Part shown: in pieces, positions 47,996-59,297 of the stretch
How positions within the stretch are numbered: position 1 is the first letter of the stretch
Layout of the letters: every line of letters starts with the position of its first letter
NCBI GenBank assembly: GCA_041390025.1
Contig: JAWKQR010000004.1
Coordinates: forward strand, 62,001 to 126,000
DNA length: 64,000 bases
Direction: 5' to 3'
From: JBFFMO01 sp041390025
GTDB taxonomy: Bacteria; Myxococcota_A; Bradymonadia; Bradymonadales; Bradymonadaceae
The notes under the pieces: generated by a model
Databases searched by the model: none
What the model saw: the letters and a program-made list of their open reading frames with translations, nothing else
Told to the model about the DNA's origin: nothing
Made by a program: the position numbers and the translations under genes

Positions 47996-49689
47996 ATGCC
48001 AATTTGTCCGAAATGTGGGCAGCAGAGCTCAGAGCTCGGCGGAAAATGTCCCTACGACGAGTACTACTTCGTAGAAGATGATTCTGTGAAGGCTGGGCGC
48101 CGAGATCCCATGCTTGGGACGATCGTCGCCGACAAGTACATCGTCATCGCGCTCATCAATGAGGGCGGGATGGGGCTGCCGCGCGCCAGACGCCCTTGGA
48201 CGTGAGGTCGCGCTCAAAGTCCTACGCGCCGAACTTCGGGAGTCCGAACAAGGTGGAGATCGCTTCATCCGGGAAGCTCGGGCGGTTGCAAGGCTGCATC
48301 ATCCCAACATCATCCACCTGCATGATTTTGGTTTCGACGACATCAAACACCCATACATGGTCATGGAATACGCGCCAGGCGTGCCATTGACGCGGTGGTT
48401 GAAATCGAACGGCTACCTACTAATCGCATTTCCACGTCACCCGGCAGATCTTGTCGGCGCTTCATGAAGCGCACGAACGCGGCATCGTCCATCGCGACCT
48501 GAAGCCTGACAACATGATCATCGTGCGCTCGGGCACCGACATGGACTTCGTCAAGCTGCTCGACTTTGGCATCGCCCGTGTGATCAACGAAGGCGCAACC
48601 AAGAGTCTGACCCGGGAAGGCGAGGTGTTCGGGACGCCGCATTACATGGCGCCCGAACAGGCGCGCGGTGAAAAGGACATCGGACCACCAGCCGACGTGT
48701 ACGCGGTGGGCATCATGCTTTCGAGATGCTTGCTGCGCACCAGCCGTTTGACGCACCCACCCCACTCGCGGTCCTGTTTCAGCACATCAACGAGCCCTTG
48801 CCACTGTTGGTGCCTCGCCCTCGTGTCGTGGTGCCCGAAGCCATGCAAGAGATTTTGCGCATCGCGACCGCCAAGGACGTCAAAGGCCCTATCAGAGCGC
48901 TGCCGAGTTTCTCAAGGCACTGGAATTGGCGACGCCCAACGCCAACATGCACGCCGTTCTGAGCGCCGTGATCCAAGACTCGCTCAATCCAAACACACTT
49001 CCGCCAGGGTCGCGGCCGATCTCAACGCAACAGATACCCGGCCGAATACCCATGGTCAGCCCCACGGGCTTCCGGTCCGATGTTGCGGTCTATGACCCCG
49101 ACCCGTCCATTGAGCGACCCGCGCCGAGTTTTGACGTGGTCGACGACAGCGAGCAGCGAAGAAGACCGTCGGTCTCCTAGCGGGTGTCGTGCTCACGCTC
49201 GCTGTTCTTGTGGGGGTGACGATCTACGCGTTGAGCTCGACGGCCGATGTGACCGAGACGACTCCAGTGGACAACCCAACAGTGGCGTCACCCGCACTGC
49301 CCGAGCCTGTTAAGGACCCCATCGCCAAGGCCGACGAAAAGGTGCCCCCAGCCAAGCTGGCCGGGGAGACCGTTGTCAACGAAGCCAACACGGCCGTTGA
49401 CGTGGCAACCAAACCCGCTGCTGTGGAAGCCCCGGCGAAGACCCCCGCCGTCGAGACTCCCGAGAAAACGGCCGACAATACAGCCGAAAAAACGCCCGTC
49501 AACGTGGCGCCCAAAGACGTCAAGGTCGCCTCGTCCAAGGATACGGCGAGCAAGACCACAAAGAAGGTGGTCAAGAAAGTCGAAGCGGCTGTCGCTCCCA
49601 CAAAACCTGCTGACAAGCCGGTAGAGGAACCCAAAGAGATAAAGCCCGCCCCCGCCAAGTTTGCACCTGTAGACACCCGAAAGTGGTGA
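47996..49689 (+). CDS. Membrane Ser/Thr protein kinase with N-terminal zinc ribbon (several frameshifts)
   Basis: The opening MPICPKCGQQ...GKCPYD is a small zinc-ribbon-like element seen at the start of myxobacterial kinases. The catalytic core is present in pieces: the glycine-rich IALINEGGMG, EVALKVLRAEL (invariant Lys), HHPNIIHLHDFGF, HRDLKPDNMI, the LLDFGIARV stretch and YMAPEQARGE. A Pro/Ser linker follows, then one membrane helix (LTLAVLVGVTIYALS at about 49195) and a long Lys/Pro/Ala/Thr external tail to 49689. Shifts at about 48178, 48415, 48722, 48885 and 49165 break the frame. The kinase should phosphorylate cytosolic targets, with the tail sensing or binding cell wall. Confidence 0.85.
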
Positions 49690-49799
49690 CGGCACGGATT
49701 ACTTGACGGTTTTGGGCCTACGTAGGAATCTAGGGCGAAGTTTTTCTTTGTTGAGTTCCTTTTTGCGTAACTCTCGGGTGCGCCTGTGGATGTGGCTAG

Positions 49800-50657
49800 A
49801 TGAATACAACGCTCCTTCGAACACGCGCCCTCGCGGCCGTCCTCGCTACGAGTTTCGTTCTTCCGTCCGTTGCGTTGGCAACTCCAGAAAAGGCGGCGGA
49901 ATACTATTCGCAGGCCTCAGCAGCATATCAGCGCGGTGATCTGCGCGAAGCATCCGACCTGCTCGAGCGCGCGTATGCGGAGGATCCCGACCTCGTCTAC
50001 CAGTACAATCGTGTGCTGGCGCTTGAGGGCCTCAAGGACTACGAAGAGGCACTGCGCTTGCTCAACATCTATGGGGATCCCATGACGCGCGATGCGCGCG
50101 CACGGTTCACGGATGTCGACGACATTCGCAAACGCCTTGAGGATGGTCTCGCGCTTCAGAAGAAGCTCGAAGAGGAACAAAAGGCGAAGGACGCGCAGAA
50201 GAAAGAAGAACCCCCTATCGAAGAACCTCCGCCCGTCAAAGCGCAGGAATCCCACACACCTTGGCTCGCGGTTGGCTTGCTCGCAGGCGGTGGCGTCGCA
50301 CTTGGTGCTGGCGCACTGTTTGGGTCCGGTCTTCTGGTGTCCGACCAGCTCGATGATACCCAGTGTGTCAAAGACAACCTTGACCTCGGTGCCAGTGGGA
50401 GCGCGATCTTCGCCGACTGCCCATACGAGGATATTCCGACCTACAACGCGCAGCGCAACGCCTACAACGATGACGTAGCCTCCATTGAGACCCAACAGAC
50501 GTTGGCCATCGTTTTCCTCGGCGCGGGCACGCTGCTCGCCGTTGGCGGCATCGTCGCATGGGTGCTGGACGACGGCGGCGAGTCGAACTCAACGGCTCAA
50601 ATCACGCCCTATGTCGGTGCGGACGGGGGCGGAGCCACCTTTCACGTCTCGTTTTGA
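49800..50657 (+). CDS. Exported TPR-containing membrane protein (285 aa)
   Basis: A signal peptide (about residues 1-27, ending VALA) precedes two or three TPR-like helices (AAYQRGDLREASDLLERAYAEDP). A charged coiled coil (about 115-140, LEEEQKAKDAQKKEE) and a Pro-rich hinge follow, then two hydrophobic segments at about 158-180 and 238-258 with a loop holding two cysteines. It is of a common myxobacterial type linking periplasmic TPRs to the membrane. The following gene's ATG overlaps its stop (TGATG). Confidence 0.8.
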   Translation: MNTTLLRTRALAAVLATSFVLPSVALATPEKAAEYYSQASAAYQRGDLREASDLLERAYAEDPDLVYQYNRVLALEGLKDYEEALRLLNIYGDPMTRDARARFTDVDDIRKRLEDGLALQKKLEEEQKAKDAQKKEEPPIEEPPPVKAQESHTPWLAVGLLAGGGVALGAGALFGSGLLVSDQLDDTQCVKDNLDLGASGSAIFADCPYEDIPTYNAQRNAYNDDVASIETQQTLAIVFLGAGTLLAVGGIVAWVLDDGGESNSTAQITPYVGADGGGATFHVSF

Positions 50658-51130
50658 TGACCGACTCGCTGTTACGGCTCGAAGACCTCGTCCCTGTGGC
50701 CTCGGTTGAGGAGCCGCCCGCCATCCCCGACATCGTGGACTTTGGAACATGGGCCACCACCCTCGCGCGCGAGGGAAACCCTTGGGGCTCCCAATCACCC
50801 ATCAAAGAGATCTACGACAGCCTGCTTCAAGCTGCGGCGTTGCCGATTCCCGCACCTCACGTGCCCGCCGAAAGTCCGTTGGACACATTGGACGCGGCGT
50901 TGCGGGGCGAGGATGTGTTCGCCGAGCACCGGTCAAGCACAGACCGTGGTGGGTGAGATGCCTCGCCTCTCGGAGACGCTCAGACGCCTCTTGGGCGCCG
51001 TCTCAATATCGCGGGCTCATCGGCATTGCCCGCCCAACGCCGCGTTGAGGCGCTAGAGAAAGTGGCCATCGCGCTCGCCAATCCGACGCAAGACAACGTG
51101 CGAGCCATTCTGCTCGCGCTGCTCAGGTAG
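50657..51130 (+). CDS. Hypothetical cytosolic protein (frameshifted, about 157 aa)
   Basis: Starting at ATG 50657, overlapping the previous stop, the first 95 residues are readable (MTDSLLRLEDLVPVA, and later EIYDSLLQAAALPIPAP). The frame shifts at about 50935 and again near 50995. The remaining pieces read GEMPRLSETLRRLLG and RRVEALEKVAIALA, and end in NVRAILLALLR with TAG 51128-51130. Helical and Leu/Ala-rich, with no signal or recognised motif. It probably forms an operon with the TPR membrane protein. Confidence 0.6.
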
Positions 51131-53190
51131 ACCATCCAGTTCTTGCCCTCGAAGTCGTCGCCGGGCGCTGCAATGCCAACGATGATCTGCGGGGTGGCGC
51201 TATCAATCTCCATTCCTGACCGCAGCAGCACCACCTGAATGGGTACATCGTCGCCCGGTTGCGAATGTGGTAGCTCGACCAGCGCACGAATCTCGATCGC
51301 TCCCGCCCTGACGACCCGGGCATCTGCGGCATCCCCATCAACGAGGACGGACTCGCCGTGTCGATCGTGATGTCCGATACCCGAACCGAAACGAACCTCA
51401 CAATCGTCAACCCCTGTGCAACCTCGGGCGTGGGTTCGATCCGCAGGTACAAATACGGAATGGTCCAGACCCCAAGAGTATCCGTTCGACGACGCGGTGT
51501 GTCGAACATCCTCGATTTGAGCCCCGGTATTGACACGTGAACCCCGGCATGGTCCACTCGTAGAAGAAGTCTGACTTCCCAGATCTGCAGGTGAGATGAG
51601 TGCTGTCTGTGGTGTGTAGACGTCGTTTGGCTGCACAGAGACCGTTGATAGGGACGTCAAGTTCTGCAGGTGGCTCTTTCCCCATCGACAGTACACACTC
51701 TTGAGGTCTCATGGAACAGACGATTGAAGTCCGCGTCATTCTCGGTGTTGAAGTCGTCCCCACAAAACCAATCACTTCCTTCGGCCGCGTACAGACCCTC
51801 CCCAAGCCATGGCGCGGCTGTTTCTCGAACATAACGAGTCAGGTGGTGGCGAGCAGATCCTCGCGTGTGCGTTTCAACAACTCCCAACCCAGTTTTCCTC
51901 AGGATGGCAATCCAGATTGGTAATTCGCCAGAATCCATGAGCCAGTGCTGCAGCCGTATCTCAGGGTGGACTGACCGTCGCAAGCACTTTGGACGGCGTG
52001 GTTGTCGTGACGTCCCAGGCGCGTCACGAAGCGCCTCACACAGGGCGAGATATGAAACGTCGTCAGGATAGTGCTCCCGCATGGGTTCTCTCCGTCCAAG
52101 ATGAAGCCGGCTTTGACGCCCATATCATCCATTTACGGGATGACCGACCTCGCCCGCGCTAGAAAGTCTTAGGCCGCCTGTTTGGTGGAGTTCTTCGCGT
52201 ACGAACTAATCTGGTCAGCTCAAGCTGTGGTCGCGGAAAAACATGGCAGGTATCGCCCAACTTCACGGGCGTGTGATGTCCTGACGTCTCCAACGGTCCC
52301 CGCGTGAGATGCGCAATACGTCCTCGTCGGACGCGATCCACGACACCTCTTCTTGTCGAAACACCTCGGCCTGGCCTCCGGAGACACGCTTCCCTCGCCA
52401 GCCCATCCCCTCCGGCACGACGCCAAAAAAACGTCCGCGCAATGTCTTTTGCCGCGCACGTAATTGGTGAGCGTCGTCGATGGCGAAATCGAGAGACGCG
52501 GTCGATCGGGGTTGCTCTGGCTGCTGCGTCTGGTATCGGTCAGCGTAAGGGAACGGATAGGAATTAATTTATCGGGGTGACGCTGATCTCCACCTGCCCC
52601 GATTCGGCCAGCGCCGATCTCGGCCCGGAATCAGCTGCATGAAGCGCAGCATGTTCGACAGCGCGACTACCTTGTCAGACTCCACAATCGTGGCCTTTGG
52701 CGATCAATCCCTGCACGATCTCGGACTCCGCACGCACCGAGAATCCCACCCACGCCAAATTGAAATAGACCTGCAAGTCCGTCCAATCGCGGTCTGTGAA
52801 TTGCTCCAGAGCTGTGCCGCGCTCACGCGCCTCCAAGAGCTCCGCGTATCGCGGGTAACGCCGGACACAATGATCCCAATCCACACTGAAGAAGTGTTTG
52901 ACCAGGTGGCGTTTTTCGGCGTCCGACAACGACGCCGCCGGCTTGAGCGTGAGATCCCACCATGTGTCCCGTCGTCCCAGCGAGACGTACTCGTGCAACT
53001 GCTTGAGAAGGCTTCCGCTGAAGTTCACGGTGGAGTGGATGTCCGGGTGCGCTTCGAGCGTTCGCGCCACGTCGTAATACGACTTCACACTGTGAAGTCG
53101 TACCCAAGGGAGGAAGCTGGTGTCACGATTCGGGAGCCCGTAGTAGGGCTGGTGCATATGCCACAAAAACAACACTTGGCGAGTTTGCAT
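51123..53190 (-). CDS. Glycoside hydrolase family 57 protein (heavily frameshifted)
   Basis: The start MQTRQVLFLWHMHQPYYG is the GH57 N-terminal motif (HMHQPYY with its catalytic-fold histidines), and the first 170 residues (52675-53190) are intact, including STVNFSGSLLKQL. Downstream, other frames carry GFILDGENP, then REHYPDDVSYLALCEAL and LYAAEGSDWF, all typical of GH57. The C-terminal beta domain reads TPQIIVGIAAPGDDFE. At least eight shifts lie between about 51130 and 52670. Total length of about 690 residues fits the family, which acts on alpha-glucans. It is downstream of glgC with a 10-bp gap, so it is probably co-transcribed and part of glycogen or maltodextrin metabolism. Confidence 0.82.
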
Positions 53191-53200
53191 CGGCGCCTTT

Positions 53201-54413
53201 CTAGAAAACTGTACCTTTGGGGACGACAACGATGCCGTCCGAGACGGTGAAGCGTTTGGCGTCGGCCTCTAAGTCGTAGCCGATCACGCTGTCTGGTGGG
53301 ATTTCGACGTTCTTGTCGATGATCGCACGACGAATCCGCGCACGACGGCCGACCTGAACGCCCTCAAACAGCACGCTCTCTTCGACGTGCGAATAAGAGT
53401 TGATGCGTACACGTGGAAACAACACCGATTTTCGGATCAATCCACCCGACACAATGACTCCCTCCGCAACGATCGAGTTGATCGCGGCGCCGACGCGCGC
53501 ATTTCGGGGATCGTCGTGCACGAATTTGGCGGGCGGATAGTGCTCGTAGAAGCTTCGGATGGGCCACTTGCGATTGTAAAGGTCAAACGCCGGCGTCAAC
53601 GACACCAGCTCCATAGACGCGTCCCAATAGCTGTAGATCGAGCCCACGTCACGCCAGTACCCGCGCTCCATCTCGGTCTGCCCTTGGATGAAGTTGCGCG
53701 AAAAGTCGTAAACGAAGACCGGCGTCTGTGGGTCACGCACCATGTTGGTGATGACGTTCTTGCCAAAGTCGTGGACGCTCGCGTCGTCGGCAGCATCCGC
53801 CAGCAATTGTTCGACGAGTATCTTCGAATCAAAGATGTAATTGCCCATGGACACCAAGGCTTTGCTGGGGTCATCGGGCATCGCGGGCGGGTCGGCGGGC
53901 TTTTCATGGAAGCGAACCAACTCCCAGTTTTCGTCGACCTCGATCACGCCGAAGGCGTGAGCCTCCTCAATGGGTACTGGGATGGCCGCCACCGTCAAAG
54001 CCGCGCGCCGTTTTCGGTGGAATCGCAGCATCTGCGACACGTCCATCTTGTAGATGTTATCGGCCCAAACACGCAAACATCCGGGATCCTCGTCCGAGAT
54101 CAAGTTCAGGTTCTGATAAATGGCGTCGGCGCTTCCAATCTGCCACGTTGGGCCGGTGCGCTGCTGCGGGCACGATCTCGACGTACTGATCCACCATGTT
54201 CGAGAAATTACCCAGCCGCGGCGGTGTGCTGGGAGGGACTCGCTCTTGTACTGCGTCAGTACTTTGATCTTGTAGAACCCACTGTTGACGAAATTTGACA
54301 GGACAAAGTCGATGATGCGGTAGCGCCCTCCGAAAAGACAGCGGGTTTGCCGCTCGGCAGTCAGCGGACGAAGGCGGGCTGCCCTCACCTCCCGCCAAGA
54401 TCATCACGAGCAC
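53201..54413 (-). CDS. glgC: Glucose-1-phosphate adenylyltransferase (N-terminus frameshifted)
   Basis: This enzyme makes ADP-glucose for glycogen synthesis. The N-terminus reads VMILAGGEGS, the nucleotide-binding glycine loop, then FGGRYRIIDFVLSNFVNSG in another frame. Beyond that it is normal: GTADAIYQNL-like GSADAIYQNLN, FGVIEVDENWELVRFHEKP, YWRDVGSIYSYWDAS and a left-handed beta-helix end (VLFEGVQVGRRARIRRAIID). Small shifts lie at about 54365-54375, 54330 and 54200-54150. The start is probably GTG 54413. It is upstream of the GH57 gene, and the kinase gene ends just above it. Confidence 0.93.
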
Positions 54414-54434
54414 ATCATCATGCGTACCGCCTGC

Positions 54435-56051
54435 TCACCGGGTCAAGGAAGCCCGGCGCCAAAGATTCCAGCACCACACGACGCCCACAATGACCATGAT
54501 CGGCGTCTTGCTGGACGTGGCGGGTGGTGCGGCAGTGCCGTGAACGCTGCCATCTCGCCGGTGCGGTCACTTCGACTTTCCGCTGCGGGACAAACTGCGC
54601 GTGGTTTGCAAACGAAGCATCGATGTCGACCGGGCCGACGGAGACGGTTTCATCGCAGGACGCGGCGCCGCCTGAACTTGGGGGACAGCGCCAGGTGCTG
54701 GCCCAGGGCGTCGCTCGTGAAGGGGAACGTCCTCACCCGGTCGTTGGGCCTCACGACGGATCTTCGAGACCGCGTTAGGGCCTGGCTCACTCGTCGGATC
54801 TTCAGTGTGCGGCGCTTGTCCCTTTATCGCAGCCGGCGCCCCTGGGTAGGTCTGACGACGTCGCATCCAGCTCGTCGAGGTTCATGACTCTTGATCTTAC
54901 CGACCTCAATGTGGGGATTCACGGACCGACACGTCGTCCATTCCAAAGTCCGCCCAGTCACGGAATCTTCCGAAGTCGCCGTCGCCGTCCCACACCCCTT
55001 CACTGGTCTCAATCTGTCCGTACGTCTCGGCGAGGTACAGGTCGAGGTCGTCGACCTCCTCCAACGAGACGATACGGTTGACGGCTTGCTGAATGGCTTC
55101 TTCGACGGCGCGATCTTTTTCGGTGCGTTCCTTCGCCCCCGTTTGTTGCCGAACCATCTTCACAAAGCGCGCAATCTGGAAGTTCGTGATCGGCTTGCCG
55201 TACGCAAACATGAACTCTGCGATTGCAGTTCCAAGTTCCTCGGCGGTTTGGAACCGTTTCGTAAGGTCGCTCTCCAGCGCACGGCGGATGATCGCCTCAA
55301 AAGCGGGTGGAACGTCGCTACGGTACTTCGACAACGGGGGTGTTTCGTTCTTGCGAACGAGCTGGAGAGTCGCCAGGTCGGTTTCGCCCAAGAACAGGCG
55401 CTCTCCCGTGAGCATCTCCCAAAGCATGATGCCCACAGCAAAGACGTCGGTGCGTGCGTCGACCTGTTCGCCAAAGGCGGCCTCCGGCGACAGATAACCA
55501 AACTTGCCCTTAACGATGCCCGGGTCGGTCGTCTCAACCTGACTTTTTGCCTTGGCCAACCCAAAGTCCGTGATCTTGACTTCCCCTTCCACCGAGATCA
55601 AAACGTTCGGGGGACTGATGTCACGGTGTACGATTGCAAGGTGATGTTTTTCTTGGTCTTTCTTGTTGTGCGCGTGCGCCAGCCCCTTGCAGATTTCAAG
55701 GGCGATGAACGCCGCTTCCTCGACACCAAGGTTTTGACGATTCGTCTTGAGGTGTTCGATGATGTTCTTGAGGTTGGTCCCGTCGACGTACTCCATCACG
55801 ATGAAGTAGGTTCCATCGGCCAAGCCTAGGTCGAAAACCTGAACACAGTTCGTGTGATTGAGGTGGAGACTTACCTTGGCTTCGTCCAGGAACATGCGGA
55901 CAAAACGCTCGTTTCGTGTCAGCTCCGGAAGAATCCGTTTGATCGCAACGAGCTTCTCAAATCCCTGCAGACTGGTGGAGTTCGCCTTGAAAACCTCCGC
56001 CATGCCTCCGGCATCGATTCGCTCAATTACGTGGTAGCGCTGCTGGGCCAT
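54435..56051 (-). CDS. Ser/Thr protein kinase with C-terminal membrane tail (tail frameshifted)
   Basis: ATG 56051 begins a kinase domain with IDAGGMAEVFKAN, EKLVAIKRILPEL (invariant Lys), the HRDISPPN catalytic loop (the Ser-Pro variant common in myxobacterial kinases), ITDFGLAKA and FGYLSPEAA. The domain ends by about residue 290. A charged helical linker reaches residue 381, where a shift occurs (about 54906). Other frames hold a Pro-rich region (PGAPAAIKGQAPHTEDP) and a final hydrophobic KTPIMVIVGVVWCWN, ending at 54435. It lies next to the FHA-cyclase gene on the same strand, a plausible substrate or phospho-reader. Confidence 0.88.
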
Positions 56052-56170
56052 ACTATCAGTCCATCACTACGAGCCTTAAGTAAACTCGCCTGTTTACAGG
56101 GGAAGACGGCACACTGTGACACCGACCCGTCGGAGTATAGGCGCACCCGGCAAGGGTGTCACGAAACCTG

Positions 56171-57793
56171 TCAACTGGGGGATTCCAACGGGCGTGTTTC
56201 GGTCGGATCACCCACGTGCTTGAGGCGGGTGACCCTGTAAATATCGACGTGTTCGGCCTTTCCTTTGAGTTTGGTTGGTGGGAGTCGCTCCATGTCGAGC
56301 AGGTAGCCCACCTCGCGATACGTCATCGGGCCGATAAGCAGGTCCTTGGCGCCAGCCTGACCGCACAAACGACTCGCCGTGTTCACGGTGTCGCCCATCA
56401 CGGTGTAGCTCATGCTGCGTGTCGAACCCATGTACCCTGCCACGACCTCGCCGGTGTTCAGCCCAATGCCGATGTGGAACTGGTGCTCCGGGGCGAGCGA
56501 CTGATTGAACCGCTCCATGGCCTGTTGCATTTCCACGGCCGCCCGCACCGCACGTTCGGCGTCGTCGTCGCGGGAGATGGGTGCCCCCCAAATCGCCATG
56601 ATCTCGTCGCCCACGAACTTATCGAGCGTGCCCTCGTACTTGAAGATGATGTCCACCATCAGCTCGAAGTACTCGTTGAGCAGGTTGACGATGCCCTGCG
56701 GCGGCAACCGTTCCGACAGGGACGTGAACCCGCGAATGTCGGCAAACATGACCGTCGCGCGCCGCAACTCGCCGCCTTTTTGATGTCAAGGCGACCACTG
56801 ACGACTTCTTCGACCAACTGCGGCGACAGCAGTCGGTGAAGCTTCTCGCGGGTCAAAATCTCTTCCTCGAATTTGGTCAGGAGTCGCTGGTAGCGGATCA
56901 ACAAGGCGGCTTGACGTGCAAACCCCGTGAGGATCTGAAGGTCCTTTTCGGTGAATGCACCCGACGCGATCTTCGAGTCCAAGTGGATCACACCCAGCAC
57001 TTCGTCGTCATGCAACAACGGCACGCTCATGGTCGAGCGGATCTGCTCCAAGATAATCGAGTGGCTTCCAGCAAAGCGAATCCATCATCGCGTCCGAGGA
57101 CAAAATCCCCTGCTTCTCCTGAATGATTTCGTTCAAGATCGTCTGGCTGATGCGCACATGTTCGGCCTTGCCCGTGGCCACATCGCGAGACTTCACGACC
57201 ATCGGCACGAGGTGCTCCACGTTGGGCATCCGCATCAAAATGACGCCGCGATCCGCGGGAAAGATCTCGAACGCTTTGTCCAAAATCTTGTTCAACAGGA
57301 CTTCCAAGTCCATCTCAAGACCGATGGATGAGCCCAGCTCGTGTGAGATGCGCAGCTTCTCGTAGTCTTCGCGGAGCTGCTTCTCGTCGACCTGTGCTTC
57401 GGGCAGGAATCGACCGTCGTTCTTCGACGCAACACGACTGCGTATGTGCGTGTCCATGTTGTCCGCATGGATGGTCACACGCCCAGCAAGTGGGTCGGTT
57501 TTTGCGTCCTCGTGATAGACGATCTCGGACGACCCAACCATGATCCGGTCGCCATTCTTGAGGATCTGGGTCGTCGGCACGATCTTGCCGTTGACGAACG
57601 TACCGTTACGGCTCCCATTGTCGCGAATGGCGTACCGCCCGTCCGGCTGACGTTCGATGATCGCGTGTTCCTTTGAGACCACGCGGTCGAGCACCTGCAA
57701 GGTCTGCTCGGGGTGGCGTCCAATGGTCGAGACCGCGACGAGGTCAACCTCGTGCATCCGACCCCTGCTGTCGACGTAGCTCAGCTTTGCCAT
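56171..57793 (-). CDS. FHA-GAF-adenylate/guanylate cyclase (two frameshifts)
   Basis: The N-terminal FHA domain has TIGRHPEQ (Arg26), SKEHAII (Ser41, His44) and GSRNGTFVNG (Asn64), so it should bind phosphothreonine. A GAF domain follows (SHELGSSIGLEMDLEV ... GVIHLDSKIASGAF), then a helix (FARQAALLIRYQRLL) and the class III cyclase domain with MFADIRGFTSLSE and GDEIMAIWGAP carrying the metal Asp residues. Pieces are 57008-57793, 56659-57051 and 56171-56767; the shifts lie near 57065 and 56772. It should make cAMP or cGMP in response to a phosphoprotein and a GAF ligand. Divergent from the NtrC-type regulator and co-directional with the kinase. Confidence 0.88.
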
Positions 57794-57885
57794 GAGCCCT
57801 TGTGGGTTGGAATAGGCTGTTCTTATCCGGGCTTTAGGTTAACGTGCAGCAGCGCTGATCTGCAAACGCAAACGTGGCCCGTTGA

Positions 57886-59219
57886 ATGACCAATGTACCA
57901 ACAGTTCTGCTCGTGGACGACGAGGTTGCCCACCTCAAAACCCTCGAACGCCTCTTCTCACGAGAAGGCTACAACGTCTTGACCGCAGAGGGGGGGCAAG
58001 CCGCCATCGAGACGGTTCGCCAGACCCCGGTCCACTTGGTCATCACCGACCTCATGATGCCTGACCTTGACGGCATGGACCTGCTTAAAGTCGTTCGTAC
58101 CATTCGCCCAGAGAGCGAGGTGATCCTGATGACGGCATTCGGCACCGTCGAACGCGCCGTGCAGGGCATGAAGGAAGGGGCCTATGACTTCATCACCAAA
58201 CCCATCAAACGCGCGACGATCCTCAAATCCGCGCACCAAGCCCTTGAGCGCCAAGCCCTGATGGCCGAAAACCGCGAACTCAAGGCGCAGATCGCGCAGC
58301 TACGGGGCGAGAAGGGCATCGTGGGACAGTCGGCCGCGCTTAGAGAATCGATGCGGCTCGTCGACCAAGTCGCCCACCGACGTCACTGTGTTGCTCACCG
58401 GCGAGTCCGGCACGGGCAAGGAACTCTTCGCACGGATGATCTACGAACACAGCGACCGCGCCGACAAACCCTTCATCGCAGTAAACTGCGCCGCCTTGCC
58501 CGAATCCATCCTGGAATCCGAACTCTTCGGGTACGAAAAGGTTGCATTCACCGGGGCCAATCATCAACGCATTGGACGGTTTGAGGCTGCCGACGGCGGC
58601 ACCCTGTTCTTAGACGAAATCGGTGAGCTGACCCCGCAGGTGCAGGTCAAGCTCCTGCGCGTGCTGCAAGAGTCCGAGTTTGAGCGCCTTGGCTCGAATG
58701 TTCCGGTCCAGGTCGATGTGCGCATCGTGGCTGCGACCAATCGCGACCTCGACGAAGAGATGCGGCTAGGCAGGTTCCGGGAAGACCTCTTCTGGCGCTT
58801 AAACGTCGTCAACATCCACATTCCGCGTCTGCGTGACCGGTTGGAGGACGTACCCCTGCTCGCCGAGCACTTCCTAAACCGCTTTCGTCAAAAGAACCGG
58901 CGTGACATTCAGGGGTTCAGCCGTGAAGCGCTGCAGCTGCTCAGCCGTTACTCGTGGCCTGGCAACGTTCGCGAGCTCGAGAATGTCCTCGAGCGCGCGG
59001 TGGTCCTCGACCGTGATGGCATCATCGACACCGATGACTTGCCCGAAACGGTGGGTCAAAATCCGGTGGAGGCACGCGAGTTGACCATTGCCCTAGGGAC
59101 GACGCTCGAGGAGATCGAGCGGCGCGTCATCAGGAAACCTTGCGTATTACCGGGGGGACAAGCGCTTGACCGCCAACCTGCTCAGGATCGCTACGCGGAC
59201 GATCTACCGAAAAATTTGA
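57886..59219 (+). CDS. NtrC-family sigma54-type response regulator (frameshifted; altered GAFTGA)
   Basis: The receiver domain holds DDE (11-13) and Asp55 in VITDLMMPDLDG. The AAA+ domain reads GESGTGKE and ends with GGTLFLDEIGELTP, and a Fis-type helix-turn-helix lies at the end (ETLRITGGDKRLTANLL if two missing G are restored near 59131 and 59158). The first shift is at about 58375 between the receiver and AAA+ parts. The sigma54-contacting loop normally reads GAFTGA but here is VAFTGA. The regulator would activate sigma54 promoters on phosphorylation. No partner histidine kinase is adjacent; the divergent FHA-cyclase gene is 92 bp away. Confidence 0.87.
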
Positions 59220-59297
59220 TGTTTCCTTGGACTCGTCTGGGGTTGAGGTTATCCTCGTCCCCTAAACCCCGACTGCCCAAATTTTGAAGGAGTTGTT

